Virus record (IMG/VR): IMGVR_UViG_3300004369_000004
Location: 1-64,000 of that record
From: a virus
Strand: one strand, 5' to 3'
DNA: 64,000 nt
In this document: piece after piece, positions 1 to 8,302 of the stretch
Position numbering within the stretch: position 1 is the first letter of the stretch
Layout of the letters: the number at the start of each line of letters is the position of its first letter
Made by a program: the position numbers and the translations under genes
Notes under the pieces: generated by a model
Databases searched by the model: none
Told to the model about the DNA's origin: nothing
Seen by the model: the letters and a program-made list of their open reading frames with translations, nothing else

Positions 1-111
1 GAGAAGGAGCAGATTATGGATGTCTATTGGGATGGAGGTCAAGATATACCTACCCATCAAAACACAGTAGAAGAGTATTTTGAGAAAACCTTTAACACGA
101 AAGAAATATGA
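1..111 (+). CDS. partial small protein, C-terminal end only
   Basis: An open frame runs in from the left edge and stops with TGA at 109-111; the first in-window ATG is at 16. About 36 codons are visible. The stop overlaps the next start as ATGA. The last residues (TFNTKEI) are encoded by a 22-base element that recurs near the ends of the next two genes. Function is unknown, and how far the gene extends to the left cannot be seen. Confidence 0.55.
   Translation, partial: EKEQIMDVYWDGGQDIPTHQNTVEEYFEKTFNTKEI
86..107 (+). repeat. direct repeat copy 1
   Basis: Shares the core AAACCTTTAACAC followed by N and AAAGA with two further copies. It covers the last codons of the upstream gene and ends immediately before the ATG at 108. 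It lacks two bases found in the other copies. Confidence 0.75.
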
Positions 112-302
112 GAACAGAAGTAAGAGACGATGGCACAATTCAACTATACCATCAACTTGAAGAAGGACTTAATGGGATTGTAATCAAAACCACAGATGGA
201 GTAGAATTTCACATCCGCCAAAGAGATTGTGGTATTTTAATTACTTGCAATGGAATAACAAAGTATATAGACGAAGAAACCTTTAACACCAAAGAGAAAT
301 GA
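108..302 (+). CDS. small hypothetical early protein (64 aa)
   Basis: A 64-residue frame overlaps the upstream stop (ATGA) and the downstream start (ATGA at 299-302), so it sits in a tightly coupled chain of small genes. The product has no recognised domain. Its C-terminus (TFNTKEK) is almost identical to that of the preceding gene because both are encoded by the same repeated element. Its position at the outer end of the replication block suggests an early, host-directed product, but that is inference only. Confidence 0.65.
   Translation: MRTEVRDDGTIQLYHQLEEGLNGIVIKTTDGVEFHIRQRDCGILITCNGITKYIDEETFNTKEK
277..300 (+). repeat. direct repeat copy 2
   Basis: A 24-base copy of the element with core AAACCTTTAACAC. 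It encodes the last residues of the gene ending at 302 and runs into the first two bases of the ATG at 299, so it also forms the leader of the next gene. Confidence 0.8.
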
Positions 303-484
303 AAGCAACAGCAGTTATGGAAAATCAAAAATACTATATAGCAGTTAAGCAAGGTATTGCTTCAGTTGTAGATGCAATGACAGCTCAGGCGTTTGAGATG
401 GACCCTTACTTTGATGGTGAGGTGTATGGACCTTACATCAGTTATGAAGAAGCTGCTAAGTATGCCAATCAGATGAATCGTTAA
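299..484 (+). CDS. small hypothetical early protein (61 aa)
   Basis: A 61-residue frame starting in an ATGA overlap and ending with TAA at 482-484. The second half contains DGEVYGPYISYEEAAKYANQ, which looks like a compact alpha/beta fold, but no family was recognised. The third copy of the repeat begins inside its stop codon, so here the element lies almost wholly after the gene rather than encoding its C-terminus. Confidence 0.6.
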   Translation: MKATAVMENQKYYIAVKQGIASVVDAMTAQAFEMDPYFDGEVYGPYISYEEAAKYANQMNR

Positions 485-506
485 ACCTTTAACACAAAAG
501 AGAAAT
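483..506 (+). repeat. direct repeat copy 3
   Basis: A 24-base copy, differing from copy 2 by one base after the shared core. It starts within the stop codon of the upstream gene and is followed by an A/C-rich stretch and the ATG of a 31-codon gene at 526. It is therefore mostly non-coding, unlike copies 1 and 2. Confidence 0.8.
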
Positions 507-525
507 AAACAACAACAAACAAACT

Positions 526-621
526 ATGACATTTATTAAAAGAGTTTTTATTCTGTTTGAGTTACTGTTAGTATTACCTTTTCTTATTTATGTAGCTTTA
601 ACTTATAATAAAACAAAATGA
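526..621 (+). CDS. 31-residue single-pass membrane peptide
   Basis: ATG at 526, TGA at 619-621, overlapping the next start at 618 as ATGA. The peptide is short, with basic residues at its N-terminus (TFIKR) and then an unbroken hydrophobic stretch of about 20 residues ending near YVALTY, followed by a polar NKTK tail. That is the layout of a small inner-membrane protein with its N-terminus in the cytoplasm. The ATGA coupling to the next gene is the main argument that it is translated. Function is unknown. Confidence 0.55.
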   Translation: MTFIKRVFILFELLLVLPFLIYVALTYNKTK

Positions 622-866
622 CAGAATATACTTTTAGATTTAAAACTAAAGCTCAGCTTGATTTAGCTCAAGCTACTGGTTACATTGAAGATTATCCTAT
701 TGTAAGATTTAAAGTGACAAGTTACAGGGGACACACTGTAGACTTTGCAGTCAAAACAGAAGAAGAATATCACAAATTAAAAAAAGAATACCAGGATAGT
801 GACTTTGTCGAGGAGTTAGAGATCTATCCTGATTTTATGTACTTTGATAGAGAAGAATATGATTAA
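618..866 (+). CDS. hypothetical protein (82 aa)
   Basis: An 82-residue acidic protein (many E, D and Y in its second half) coupled to the membrane peptide upstream (ATGA at 618) and overlapping the ATG of the VWA-like gene at 859. No domain was recognised. Its coupling to the MoxR/VWA pair could mean shared expression, but nothing in the sequence shows a shared function. Confidence 0.6.
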   Translation: MTEYTFRFKTKAQLDLAQATGYIEDYPIVRFKVTSYRGHTVDFAVKTEEEYHKLKKEYQDSDFVEELEIYPDFMYFDREEYD

Positions 867-2034
867 CAGATTAGAAGAACTATCTAGTATAGTTAAGACT
901 ATTATGTTAGAGCAGCCCTTTTATGGGCTGTTTTTGTTAAACATAAACAAAGATTTTAATGAGAAAGTGCCGACAGCAGGCGTATCTCTTGAAGGAATTA
1001 ATTATCGACTTAGCATTAATCCTAAGTTTTGGGATTCTTTATCCGATGACCATAAACAAGGTCTGGTACTACACGAAGCTCTTCACATAGTTTTTAATCA
1101 TCTTATTTTAAGAGATGATTTTCAAGACAAGTATTTAGCGAATGTTGCAATGGACTGTGAGCTCAACCAATATATAGAGCCACATCTTTTGCCTGAAGGC
1201 GCAATACTTCCTTCTACACTAGAAAAACAGTTAGGAGTAACACTAAACAAGAAGGCTGGTACACACTATTATTATAATGCTATAGCTGAAGCTCAGAAAG
1301 ATTGTAATGGTCAAGGGCAGTGTGAAGGTGGAAAAGATCTACCTGATACACTTGATGATCATGATTCTTGGGGCAATAGCGAAGATTTGTCAGAAGCTGA
1401 GAAAAAACTTATTGAGAAACAAAACGATTATCTCATCAAAGAAGCTGCTGAACAGACTATGAAATCTCGTGGTTATATACCTGGAGAGATTCAAGAAATC
1501 TATAAACGCATTACAAAACTAGAAGAAGCCAAGTTCAACTGGAAAGCTTATCTAAGACAATTTGTAAATGGTACTGTAAGATCTCACATGAAAACTTCTC
1601 GTAAGAAGATTAATCGTAGATTAGAAAAAGAGCAAGTACCTGGCAAAAAATATCTTAGAAAAATCAACATGCTAGTTGGCATTGACACTTCTGGATCAGT
1701 TAGTAATGACGAACTGCAAGAGTTTATGAACGAAATACACCATATCCATAAAAATGGAGCAGATGTAACTATCGTACAATGCGATACAGAAATTAACTCT
1801 ATTGACAAGTTCGATCCTAGAATGAACATTAATATTAAAGGTAGGGGTGGAACCTACTTTGAACCCGTTATTGAGTATTACAACAAGAATAGAAATACTC
1901 ATACATGTCTAGTTTATTTCACAGATGGAGAAGCATCTTGTGATCTTAACCCTCAAGGAAAAATGTTGTGGGTAATGTCTTCTCAATCTCAAATAAACCA
2001 GAATCTACCTGGACCTAAAATCAAATTAAATTAA
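859..2034 (+). CDS. VWA-like protein with N-terminal metallopeptidase-like domain (DUF2201 type)
   Basis: The N-terminal half carries a zinc-peptidase-type HEALH (H72, E73, H76 counted from the ATG at 859). The C-terminal half has a von Willebrand A fold with a MIDAS metal site, DTSGS at 276-280, and a late FTDGE. This two-part layout matches bacterial DUF2201 proteins, which are usually encoded beside a MoxR-type AAA ATPase, and such a gene follows six bases later. Known VWA/MoxR pairs act as chaperone-like machines on target complexes; the target here is unknown. The ATG at 859 overlaps the previous stop and is preferred to an upstream TTG at 844. Whether the HEALH site is catalytic cannot be judged. 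Confidence 0.82.
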   Translation: MINRLEELSSIVKTIMLEQPFYGLFLLNINKDFNEKVPTAGVSLEGINYRLSINPKFWDSLSDDHKQGLVLHEALHIVFNHLILRDDFQDKYLANVAMDCELNQYIEPHLLPEGAILPSTLEKQLGVTLNKKAGTHYYYNAIAEAQKDCNGQGQCEGGKDLPDTLDDHDSWGNSEDLSEAEKKLIEKQNDYLIKEAAEQTMKSRGYIPGEIQEIYKRITKLEEAKFNWKAYLRQFVNGTVRSHMKTSRKKINRRLEKEQVPGKKYLRKINMLVGIDTSGSVSNDELQEFMNEIHHIHKNGADVTIVQCDTEINSIDKFDPRMNINIKGRGGTYFEPVIEYYNKNRNTHTCLVYFTDGEASCDLNPQGKMLWVMSSQSQINQNLPGPKIKLN

Positions 2035-2039
2035 ATCAC

Positions 2040-3227
2040 ATGGCACAAGTAAGTTTAAATACCGCAGAATTAAAAACATTCGTAAAGCAAATCATCGAAA
2101 ACAATCGTTACATTCAAGAAAAAGGCATGGTACCCGTAGCAGTTAATGTTGAGGGTGATCACGGCTTGGGTAAAACCACTGTTATTAGTCAGATCGCACA
2201 AGAAGAAGGTCTTGACTTTGTTAAAATTAACGTAGCTCAGCTTGACGAGCTTTCTGACTTGGTTGGTTTTCCTCTTAAAGAATTCCAAATCAGTAAATCA
2301 TATGATGGAGTAATAAAGACTAAATGGGTTACAGAAATGGAAGCTGAGAGAGCTATTAAAGATAGTTCTGTTAGACTGACTGGTCTTAAGCGCACTTCTT
2401 ATGCTCCGCCAGAGTGGATTTCTGCTAAAGGTAACGGTGGTATCTTGTTGCTTGACGACTATACTCGTGGTAGCCAAATCATGATGCAGGCTTGCATGGA
2501 TTTGATTTATACACAAGAGTACTATTCTTGGAAGTTGCCACAAGATTGGCATATCATTCTGACTACTAACCCAGATAACGGAGATTATCAAGTTACTTCT
2601 ATGGACGAAGCTCAAAAGACTCGTTTCATTTCTTGTAAGTTGAAGTTTGATGTAGACTGTTGGGCTAAGTGGGCTGAGGAGACTTCTATAGACAATCGTT
2701 GTATCAACTTTGTTCTTAAGCACCCTGAGCTAATAGGAGATAAAACTAATCCTCGTTCTATGACTACATTCTTTAACTCTATTTCTGGATTTGAGAACTT
2801 TGCAGACCACTTGCCTATTGTTCAAATGATCGGTGAAGGTAGTATTGGACCAGAAGCAACTACTCTGTTTACTACGTTTATTCATAATAAGCTAGACCAA
2901 TTGCCTCATCCAAGCGAAATCATGGAAAATAAGATTAATGCGGAGACATGCGTCCAGAGATTGACTGATGTTATTGGACACGGAGATTCTTATCGAGCAG
3001 ACATTGCTAGCATATTGACTACTCGTATTATCAACTATAGTGTAAATTTCTCTAAAAGCAATCCAATTGACGACAAGTATCTTGAGAAAGTAGAAAAGAT
3101 TACTACATCAGATGCTTTAACAATTGACTTGAAGTATATGTTCATTAGAAACATTATGAAAGATGCTAAGCGCAAGTTTCAAAAACTATTGTTGAAAGAA
3201 GATATCCTAGAACTAACAAGTAAATAA
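2040..3227 (+). CDS. MoxR-type AAA+ ATPase
   Basis: A 395-residue AAA+ protein with Walker A GDHGLGKTT (K45), Walker B ILLLDD (D139, D140) and a sensor-1 asparagine in TTNPDN (N177). It begins six bases after the VWA-like gene and is followed one base later by an unknown 443-residue gene. In cellular systems MoxR ATPases work with VWA proteins to remodel or activate partner complexes using ATP. It is not a clamp loader or helicase by motif. Its place ahead of the helicase block suggests early expression. The family call is firm; the role in the phage is not known. Confidence 0.85.
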   Translation: MAQVSLNTAELKTFVKQIIENNRYIQEKGMVPVAVNVEGDHGLGKTTVISQIAQEEGLDFVKINVAQLDELSDLVGFPLKEFQISKSYDGVIKTKWVTEMEAERAIKDSSVRLTGLKRTSYAPPEWISAKGNGGILLLDDYTRGSQIMMQACMDLIYTQEYYSWKLPQDWHIILTTNPDNGDYQVTSMDEAQKTRFISCKLKFDVDCWAKWAEETSIDNRCINFVLKHPELIGDKTNPRSMTTFFNSISGFENFADHLPIVQMIGEGSIGPEATTLFTTFIHNKLDQLPHPSEIMENKINAETCVQRLTDVIGHGDSYRADIASILTTRIINYSVNFSKSNPIDDKYLEKVEKITTSDALTIDLKYMFIRNIMKDAKRKFQKLLLKEDILELTSK

Positions 3228-3228
3228 T

Positions 3229-4560
3229 ATGAAAAAGACACAATTTTTTAAAATATCTCTAGAGCCAAACTTTCATAATAATTATATGTCTATTAGAGAC
3301 CATTATTATGGAATAAGATCTTCTCAATGGGGATCTACGTTAGAATCAGGATTGAAAAAAATACTTCCTAATCCTGGAAATGATATAGAAGAGTTATTTG
3401 CTAATAACTTGTCAAATATGTTTGTTATTTCTACTCAAAAATATTTTACAGACGTTGATAACATAGAAAAGATTAATATTATCTCTAGAGATTTAGTTGC
3501 AGGCGATCAAGTATATTTTCATCCAGACGTAAGTCTTCCTAGATTCAAGTTTAAAGATATGGGAGATAAAGTAGGATTTAAAGTAAAAAGATCTTACGAA
3601 GATGCTAATGTCTTAGTTCTTGATGCTACAGCTTTGAAAAAGTCTGCAAATAGATTAGACTGGAGAGAAAGAAGTGCCAAAACATATCATTATGAAGAAT
3701 TGAAAGCTCAGTTAAACGATTATAAAATAGATATTGACGGACTATTTTCTCAAGAGCAACTAGATTATATAAATAATCTTGCGGAAAGTGAACGTTATAT
3801 TATTCACATGGATCATAAGGTAGAAGATTTATTATATAATTCTTCTAGTGCTGATCTTAGTAATGATACTTCTAAAACTTCATATGATTTATACAGTTGG
3901 CTTTCTTTGTCAAAATGTGTTGATTACGATAGAACAAACAATAGAAGTTATTTTGATTTAATACATCACTTTATAGAAAATAATAAAGAGATTATAGAAA
4001 CTTCTGTTGTTATGACTCAAGTTACTCCTAAAACTTCTTTGACGGAAAAGATGTTTGCAAGGCTAAGTCAAATGCTTTCTAGCGGAGTAGATGCTGATGT
4101 AAGTTTGGCTATGGAAACTATCACTAATCTAGACATAGAAAGTGACTTTTATAAGCTAATGAAGTTGCTTAATCAGCATAAAGATACTATTCGTTGGCAT
4201 TCTGCTTATAAACAAGTTAACTTCAAAGGTTTTAGAACAAGTCTTGATTCATATATATGTACTATTAAAAACAGCTCTGTACGTAACTACACAGACTTTT
4301 TATTTGAGACCAGTCTTGATTGGCATAACTACTTAGAAATTTTAGGTCAAACAGGTAATCTTAAAGAAGAACATTTAGTTGACATACTTCCTATGTATAA
4401 ACAAATGCTAAAGTCAAATGTAATGTACTTTGATCGCTTTTTTCAGATTAAATCAATTCAGCTTTCAGACTATACTAAAGAACTTTTAGAACATGGGAAA
4501 AAGAAAGAACTTGATAAAATAGAAGAAAATGCAGTCCAAGAATCAGAGACTGGAATTTGA
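3229..4560 (+). CDS. unknown protein, third gene of the MoxR/VWA group (443 aa)
   Basis: A 443-residue protein beginning one base after the ATPase stop. It is rich in Y, N, S and K and ends in a charged tail, with no signal peptide, membrane segment or motif recognised. Its immediate adjacency to the MoxR/VWA pair makes it the best candidate for their substrate, adaptor or partner, but this rests on position only. The following gene starts inside its last 32 bases. Confidence 0.7.
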   Translation: MKKTQFFKISLEPNFHNNYMSIRDHYYGIRSSQWGSTLESGLKKILPNPGNDIEELFANNLSNMFVISTQKYFTDVDNIEKINIISRDLVAGDQVYFHPDVSLPRFKFKDMGDKVGFKVKRSYEDANVLVLDATALKKSANRLDWRERSAKTYHYEELKAQLNDYKIDIDGLFSQEQLDYINNLAESERYIIHMDHKVEDLLYNSSSADLSNDTSKTSYDLYSWLSLSKCVDYDRTNNRSYFDLIHHFIENNKEIIETSVVMTQVTPKTSLTEKMFARLSQMLSSGVDADVSLAMETITNLDIESDFYKLMKLLNQHKDTIRWHSAYKQVNFKGFRTSLDSYICTIKNSSVRNYTDFLFETSLDWHNYLEILGQTGNLKEEHLVDILPMYKQMLKSNVMYFDRFFQIKSIQLSDYTKELLEHGKKKELDKIEENAVQESETGI

Positions 4561-4738
4561 GGAATACGGGGAGTCTCTGTATAGCACAGATTACTATTTT
4601 AGTTGTAAAAAAAACTACGACTTGTCAGAGAATTTTGCTATATTTGAACCCCCCGTTTCTGAAAATAAATCAGGAACAATAGAGGAGAATAAAACTAACC
4701 TAGAGAAAAAAGCAAGATATGAAGAAAACTTTTTATGA
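4529..4738 (+). CDS. small hypothetical protein (69 aa)
   Basis: A 69-residue frame that overlaps the gene before it by 32 bases and the gene after it by 20 bases. It is acidic in the middle and lysine/glutamate-rich at the end. No domain is recognised. Overlap on both sides is common in this genome, and the frame fills a gap between two firmer genes, which is the main reason to accept it. Confidence 0.5.
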   Translation: MQSKNQRLEFEEYGESLYSTDYYFSCKKNYDLSENFAIFEPPVSENKSGTIEENKTNLEKKARYEENFL

Positions 4739-5288
4739 AATTTTATGGGAGCTATGTGATCATTGTGGCCTTATAGAAGAGTGGAAAGAGTCAGGAGTTC
4801 TATTGCATTCAAATTCAAGATTTGCATGGAGTCCTCTGGTTAACACTGTTTTAGGCACAGACGCAGAAATTGTAGGTAAACTTAAAGACGATACTAAAGA
4901 ACTTGAAGACTACGACAAGAATCTTAGATCTAAAACTAAAACTAGAAAAACCTACGAAGAGCCTATAGATTGGATTGATAAGTTTAGAGACAAATTCTCT
5001 TCTAAAAACTTAGGAGTCACTGGTAAGACTACTGATGTCAAAACAGTCACTAAGAAGATGAACATGTTTTTAGAAGATTACGATTACACACAAGAAGAGA
5101 TTCTTGGTGCAACAGATCTATACATCAAAACACTGAAGAACAGTGGTTCTATAAACTATGTAAGGGGTTGTGGCTATTTCATTTCTAAAAAGATTGATGG
5201 AATCAATCAAAGTGATTTAGCAGCCTACTGTGAGCTGTACCGTAATGGTGAAGACAGCAAAGGTTATAACTCTAGAACTATTTTATAA
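4719..5288 (+). CDS. conserved phage-type protein upstream of the helicase (189 aa)
   Basis: A 189-residue soluble protein. The first part looks helical; after a charged linker near residue 85 comes a second helical region with DYTQEEILGATDLYI and then NYVRGCGYFIS. This resembles, from memory, a family of unnamed proteins in Bacteroidetes phages and fits a replication accessory or helicase-loader position, since the DnaB-type helicase follows 16 bases later. The loader idea is inference from position and has no motif to back it. Confidence 0.6.
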   Translation: MKKTFYEILWELCDHCGLIEEWKESGVLLHSNSRFAWSPLVNTVLGTDAEIVGKLKDDTKELEDYDKNLRSKTKTRKTYEEPIDWIDKFRDKFSSKNLGVTGKTTDVKTVTKKMNMFLEDYDYTQEEILGATDLYIKTLKNSGSINYVRGCGYFISKKIDGINQSDLAAYCELYRNGEDSKGYNSRTIL

Positions 5289-5304
5289 ACCACTGTAATT
5301 CAAT

Positions 5305-6405
5305 ATGTTAAGTTTTGATGATATAATCTCAGGGATTGAGAAGAATAAACTGATTAAAGAATCAGGAGGTATTACCTCTATTCTTCCTCCTTTCTCTAGA
5401 CTTGCTGAAAAATATGGAGGTTTTACACGAGGATCGATTACAGCTATTACAGCTGGTTCTGGTGTAGGTAAAACAAAGTTTGTTAAATACATGACCGTGT
5501 TTAACGTCTTTATGCAGATTCGTCAAAGCTCTATCAAACCCAAGATCTTTTACTTTGCATTGGAAGAAAGTGAAACAGACTTTTGGCTTTCTTTTATTTC
5601 AATGTACATAGCTCTTAAGTATAATGAGTCTATTAGTGTGTCAGAGCTAAAATCTATTGGCTCCTACACAGTAAACAATGAAACTTTTGCAAAAGTAAAA
5701 GAAGCAGAGAAGTTTATTAGGACTCTACAAGACTATGTAGAAGTCATTGATTATATCCGTAATCCTACGGGAATCAAAAAGCACATCAAAAATTATTTCG
5801 ACAATCCTAATATAGGAGAATACGTTACAACAAAAGAGGATGATGCTTATGTACCTATTGGTTATAGATACAAATCAGATGATACTTGGGTATTCTTTGT
5901 ACTAGACCACGTAAGCTTGCTTTCTAACGAGTTTATGTCTGCAACTAAAAAGCGTCTCTCTAGTTATGAGACAATTGATTATATGGTCAAGGACATCACA
6001 CTAGACTTGTTTTCTAAGAAATTTAAAATGGCTAACATCATTGTTCACCAACAAACCCCAGCTTCAGAAAAAGCACAATACACTAGTAAGGGTTCATTGG
6101 TAGAAGAAAGATTAGAGCCTTCTTTAGAAGAGTTACACTTAAACAAAGGTGTACAACAAGACTATGAAATTGTTCTTGGATTATTTAATCCAAGTCGTTA
6201 CAACATAGAGACACATAATAACTACGATATCTCTATTCTAGGATCAAAGTACAGGTCCCTTAGTTTCTTAAAAGATAGACACTACGGACTTGAGAATGGA
6301 TCTATAGGGTTGCACTTTAATGGTGCAACAGGAATATACCGTGAGTTACCTAGACCAGAAGAAATGTCGAATCCGACTAAAAGATATTATGAGCAATTTA
6401 AATAA
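5305..6405 (+). CDS. DnaB-family replicative helicase (RecA-like ATPase domain)
   Basis: The 366-residue protein has a short N-terminal part and a RecA-type core: Walker A GSGVGKT at residues 51-57, an FALEES strand typical of DnaB (equivalent to the SLEM region), a Walker B-like FVLDHVSLL, and a later NIIVHQQT strand. This is the expected order for the C-terminal motor domain of DnaB-type 5'-3' replicative helicases. The N-terminal primase-interaction domain seems to be missing or very short. It lies in the same run as the Sak4-like ATPase, SSB and primase, so it probably unwinds the fork for the family A polymerase further on. Confidence 0.83.
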   Translation: MLSFDDIISGIEKNKLIKESGGITSILPPFSRLAEKYGGFTRGSITAITAGSGVGKTKFVKYMTVFNVFMQIRQSSIKPKIFYFALEESETDFWLSFISMYIALKYNESISVSELKSIGSYTVNNETFAKVKEAEKFIRTLQDYVEVIDYIRNPTGIKKHIKNYFDNPNIGEYVTTKEDDAYVPIGYRYKSDDTWVFFVLDHVSLLSNEFMSATKKRLSSYETIDYMVKDITLDLFSKKFKMANIIVHQQTPASEKAQYTSKGSLVEERLEPSLEELHLNKGVQQDYEIVLGLFNPSRYNIETHNNYDISILGSKYRSLSFLKDRHYGLENGSIGLHFNGATGIYRELPRPEEMSNPTKRYYEQFK

Positions 6406-6673
6406 TAAACACAGTAAAGAGATTTTCGAAGAAATGTGCAAGAGAGTTAATTTGGATTACTCATCTATAGATTTTTTTAAGAAAGATTGGTATGACGAAA
6501 ATAAGTGGACAGTTGATGAAGGACTCAAGTTCACTAATTGGCTCAAACAATACTTACAAGAAAATCCAAAAGCGATTACCGAACTAAATGAAATAGGTTT
6601 AAAGAAAGACACTCCTGAGGAGATGGCTAGATACTTTACCGCATTCTTTGGTTGGGACTACTATAACGAATAA
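6389..6673 (+). CDS. hypothetical protein (94 aa)
   Basis: The frame is open from 6320, but the ATG at 6389 gives only a 17-base overlap with the helicase and is the more likely start. The 94-residue product is acidic and helical (NWLKQYLQENPKAITELNE) with an aromatic C-terminus GWDYYNE. No family was recognised. It lies between helicase and recombinase-type ATPase, so a small replisome accessory is possible but unproven. Confidence 0.6.
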   Translation: MSNLNNKHSKEIFEEMCKRVNLDYSSIDFFKKDWYDENKWTVDEGLKFTNWLKQYLQENPKAITELNEIGLKKDTPEEMARYFTAFFGWDYYNE

Positions 6674-6687
6674 AAAAAAATAAAAAT

Positions 6688-7371
6688 ATGTCAAGTAAAT
6701 TAATTGCAATCGTAGGGCCTAGCGGCTCAGGAAAATCAACATCAATCAAAGGGTTGAATCCAGAAGAAACTTTCATCATCAATGTAGCTCGTAAGGAATT
6801 ACCTTTCAGAGGTGCAGAGAAAATGTACAACAAAGACAAAAAGAATTACATGGAGGTAGATGACCTTCAGCAAATTACTGCTTTGTTGGGTAGCATTAAT
6901 GAGAAAGCACCACACATTAAAAACATTATAATGGATGATGCTATCTACTCAATGTCATTTATGATGATGAAAAAAGCTAACGAGTCAGGTTATGCTAAGT
7001 TCACAAATCTTGCAAAAGATGTGACAAACTTGCTAACTACTGCTCGTAGACTTCGTGATGATCTTAAAGTATTCTATCTAACTCACTCAGAAAACATCGA
7101 GGATGAAGGTAGAATTGTAGGTCAGAAGATTAAAACCATTGGTAAAATGTTGGACAATCAAGTTGTTTTAGAAGGTTTGTTTTCAATTGTCCTCTATACT
7201 CATGTGGAAGAAGATAAGGATAACAATGCGACTTTTCATTTTGTAACAAACCGCTGGAGAAACTATCCTGCCAAGTCACCTATGGGCATGTTTGATGACA
7301 TCTTAATTAATAATGATCTTAAAGAAGTTTGTGAGATCATTAACAACTATTACACCGCAGACGTAAACTAA
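6688..7371 (+). CDS. Sak4-like / phage RecA-fold ATPase
   Basis: A 227-residue P-loop ATPase. Walker A is GPSGSGKST with K16, Walker B is IIMDD (D83, D84), and a polar LTHSE strand follows. The short length, N-terminal P-loop and position directly before an SSB-like gene fit the Sak4 type of single-strand annealing/RecA-like recombinase common in phages. A generic phage nucleotide-binding protein is the alternative. The gene starts 14 bases after the previous stop behind an A-rich leader and is followed after 30 bases by the SSB-like gene. Confidence 0.72.
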   Translation: MSSKLIAIVGPSGSGKSTSIKGLNPEETFIINVARKELPFRGAEKMYNKDKKNYMEVDDLQQITALLGSINEKAPHIKNIIMDDAIYSMSFMMMKKANESGYAKFTNLAKDVTNLLTTARRLRDDLKVFYLTHSENIEDEGRIVGQKIKTIGKMLDNQVVLEGLFSIVLYTHVEEDKDNNATFHFVTNRWRNYPAKSPMGMFDDILINNDLKEVCEIINNYYTADVN

Positions 7372-7401
7372 AACTAATTAACATTTTAAAAATTAAGAAT
7401 C

Positions 7402-8241
7402 ATGGATTTAAATAACCTAGAACAAAGAGAAGCTTCAAGTCGCAAACTATACACTGGTTTTGCGCCAATTCAAATCATTGCTGTTAACCCAAACGTTAAC
7501 AAACTAAAGTCAATTTTAAACTCAGAGGATGTTAAAGAACCTGAGTATGTTGGAGAAGAAAATACTAGACTCGATTTCTGGTATAAGAATCACCCTAGCT
7601 TTGAAACTGAATTGAGAGGTAAGTTTTCTATTTGGATTTCTAATAAAACTCGTGAATCACAGACAGGTAAGATTCAATACATTGATGATTACTCTAGAAC
7701 TGTATGGGCTGAAAGTCTTGGTATGGTAGAATCAGTTACTAGTAACTGGTCTGTTAAACCAGATAAGAAAAGTCTAAGAGAAGCTAAAGAAGGGGAAGAG
7801 CGTGTCTATAATCTCTTGAAGATCTATGGTAACATTAACCCTCAAAATCAAATGTTTAAGTTAGATGACTGGAATTCTTTGGTAAGAGGTAATGGCTCTG
7901 AACTAGAAGACTTCTTTGCATTCTTTAATCAGAACATGGCAGGTGTTAAAGTCTTGATGGGTATCAAAGATGCCAAGTATCAAGATGTTTACACTAATAA
8001 GTTCTTGGGACTATATGGCCGTGTAACTGATCGTGTAGAGAAGGAAATCACAGGAGACTATGGTTATAAGCAGTTTTATAACAATAGCTTTGAATTCAAA
8101 GAATTTGACTCTGACTCAATTCCAACTGAAGGAGAGATTGAAACCTCTGGCTCTGAAGCAGCTGACATGTTTGCGGAGAACTCAAGTGCAACTGCACCAG
8201 CTCCCGCAACAGCAAATGATAATCCATTCCTGGACTTCTAA
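7402..8241 (+). CDS. ssb: single-stranded DNA-binding protein, phage type
   Basis: A 279-residue protein whose last part is a flexible Ser/Ala/Thr/Pro linker followed by an acidic-hydrophobic tip, DNPFLDF. That is the layout of bacterial SSB C-termini (DDDIPF), which recruit replication and repair partners. The body has alternating beta-rich segments and aromatic residues but no classical OB-fold signature that can be identified by eye. It lies next to a Sak4-like ATPase, a usual pairing, and just upstream of the primase. A hairpin terminator follows 16 bases after the stop, so this gene ends its transcription unit, which would raise SSB relative to downstream products. Confidence 0.72.
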   Translation: MDLNNLEQREASSRKLYTGFAPIQIIAVNPNVNKLKSILNSEDVKEPEYVGEENTRLDFWYKNHPSFETELRGKFSIWISNKTRESQTGKIQYIDDYSRTVWAESLGMVESVTSNWSVKPDKKSLREAKEGEERVYNLLKIYGNINPQNQMFKLDDWNSLVRGNGSELEDFFAFFNQNMAGVKVLMGIKDAKYQDVYTNKFLGLYGRVTDRVEKEITGDYGYKQFYNNSFEFKEFDSDSIPTEGEIETSGSEAADMFAENSSATAPAPATANDNPFLDF

Positions 8242-8257
8242 CCAACCAATAAATATC

Positions 8258-8288
8258 GGGGGAGACTAAGTTCTCCCCCTTTATTTTT
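8258..8288 (+). terminator. rho-independent terminator after ssb
   Basis: GGGGGAGA at 8258-8265 pairs perfectly with TCTCCCCC at 8272-8279 around a six-base loop, followed by a T-rich run to 8288. It lies between the SSB-like gene and the primase, so some readthrough must supply the primase unless a promoter was missed. Confidence 0.88.
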
Positions 8289-8302
8289 AATATCAATTAT
8301 TT

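Noticed and set aside
844-858. Upstream TTG start for the VWA-like gene
   Set aside because: The ATG at 859 gives a natural short overlap with the previous stop and keeps the family's usual N-terminus; the TTG adds only five residues.
1584-2723. - strand frames opposite the VWA-like and MoxR genes
   Set aside because: Shadows of coding sequence with firm motifs on the + strand.
6320-6388. Longer start for the 94-residue gene
   Set aside because: It would overlap the helicase by 86 bases and encode unrelated residues; the ATG at 6389 is enough.
8060-8296. Alternative frames over the end of the SSB-like gene, one on each strand
   Set aside because: Overlap the SSB tail and terminator; sequences are low complexity and without start context.
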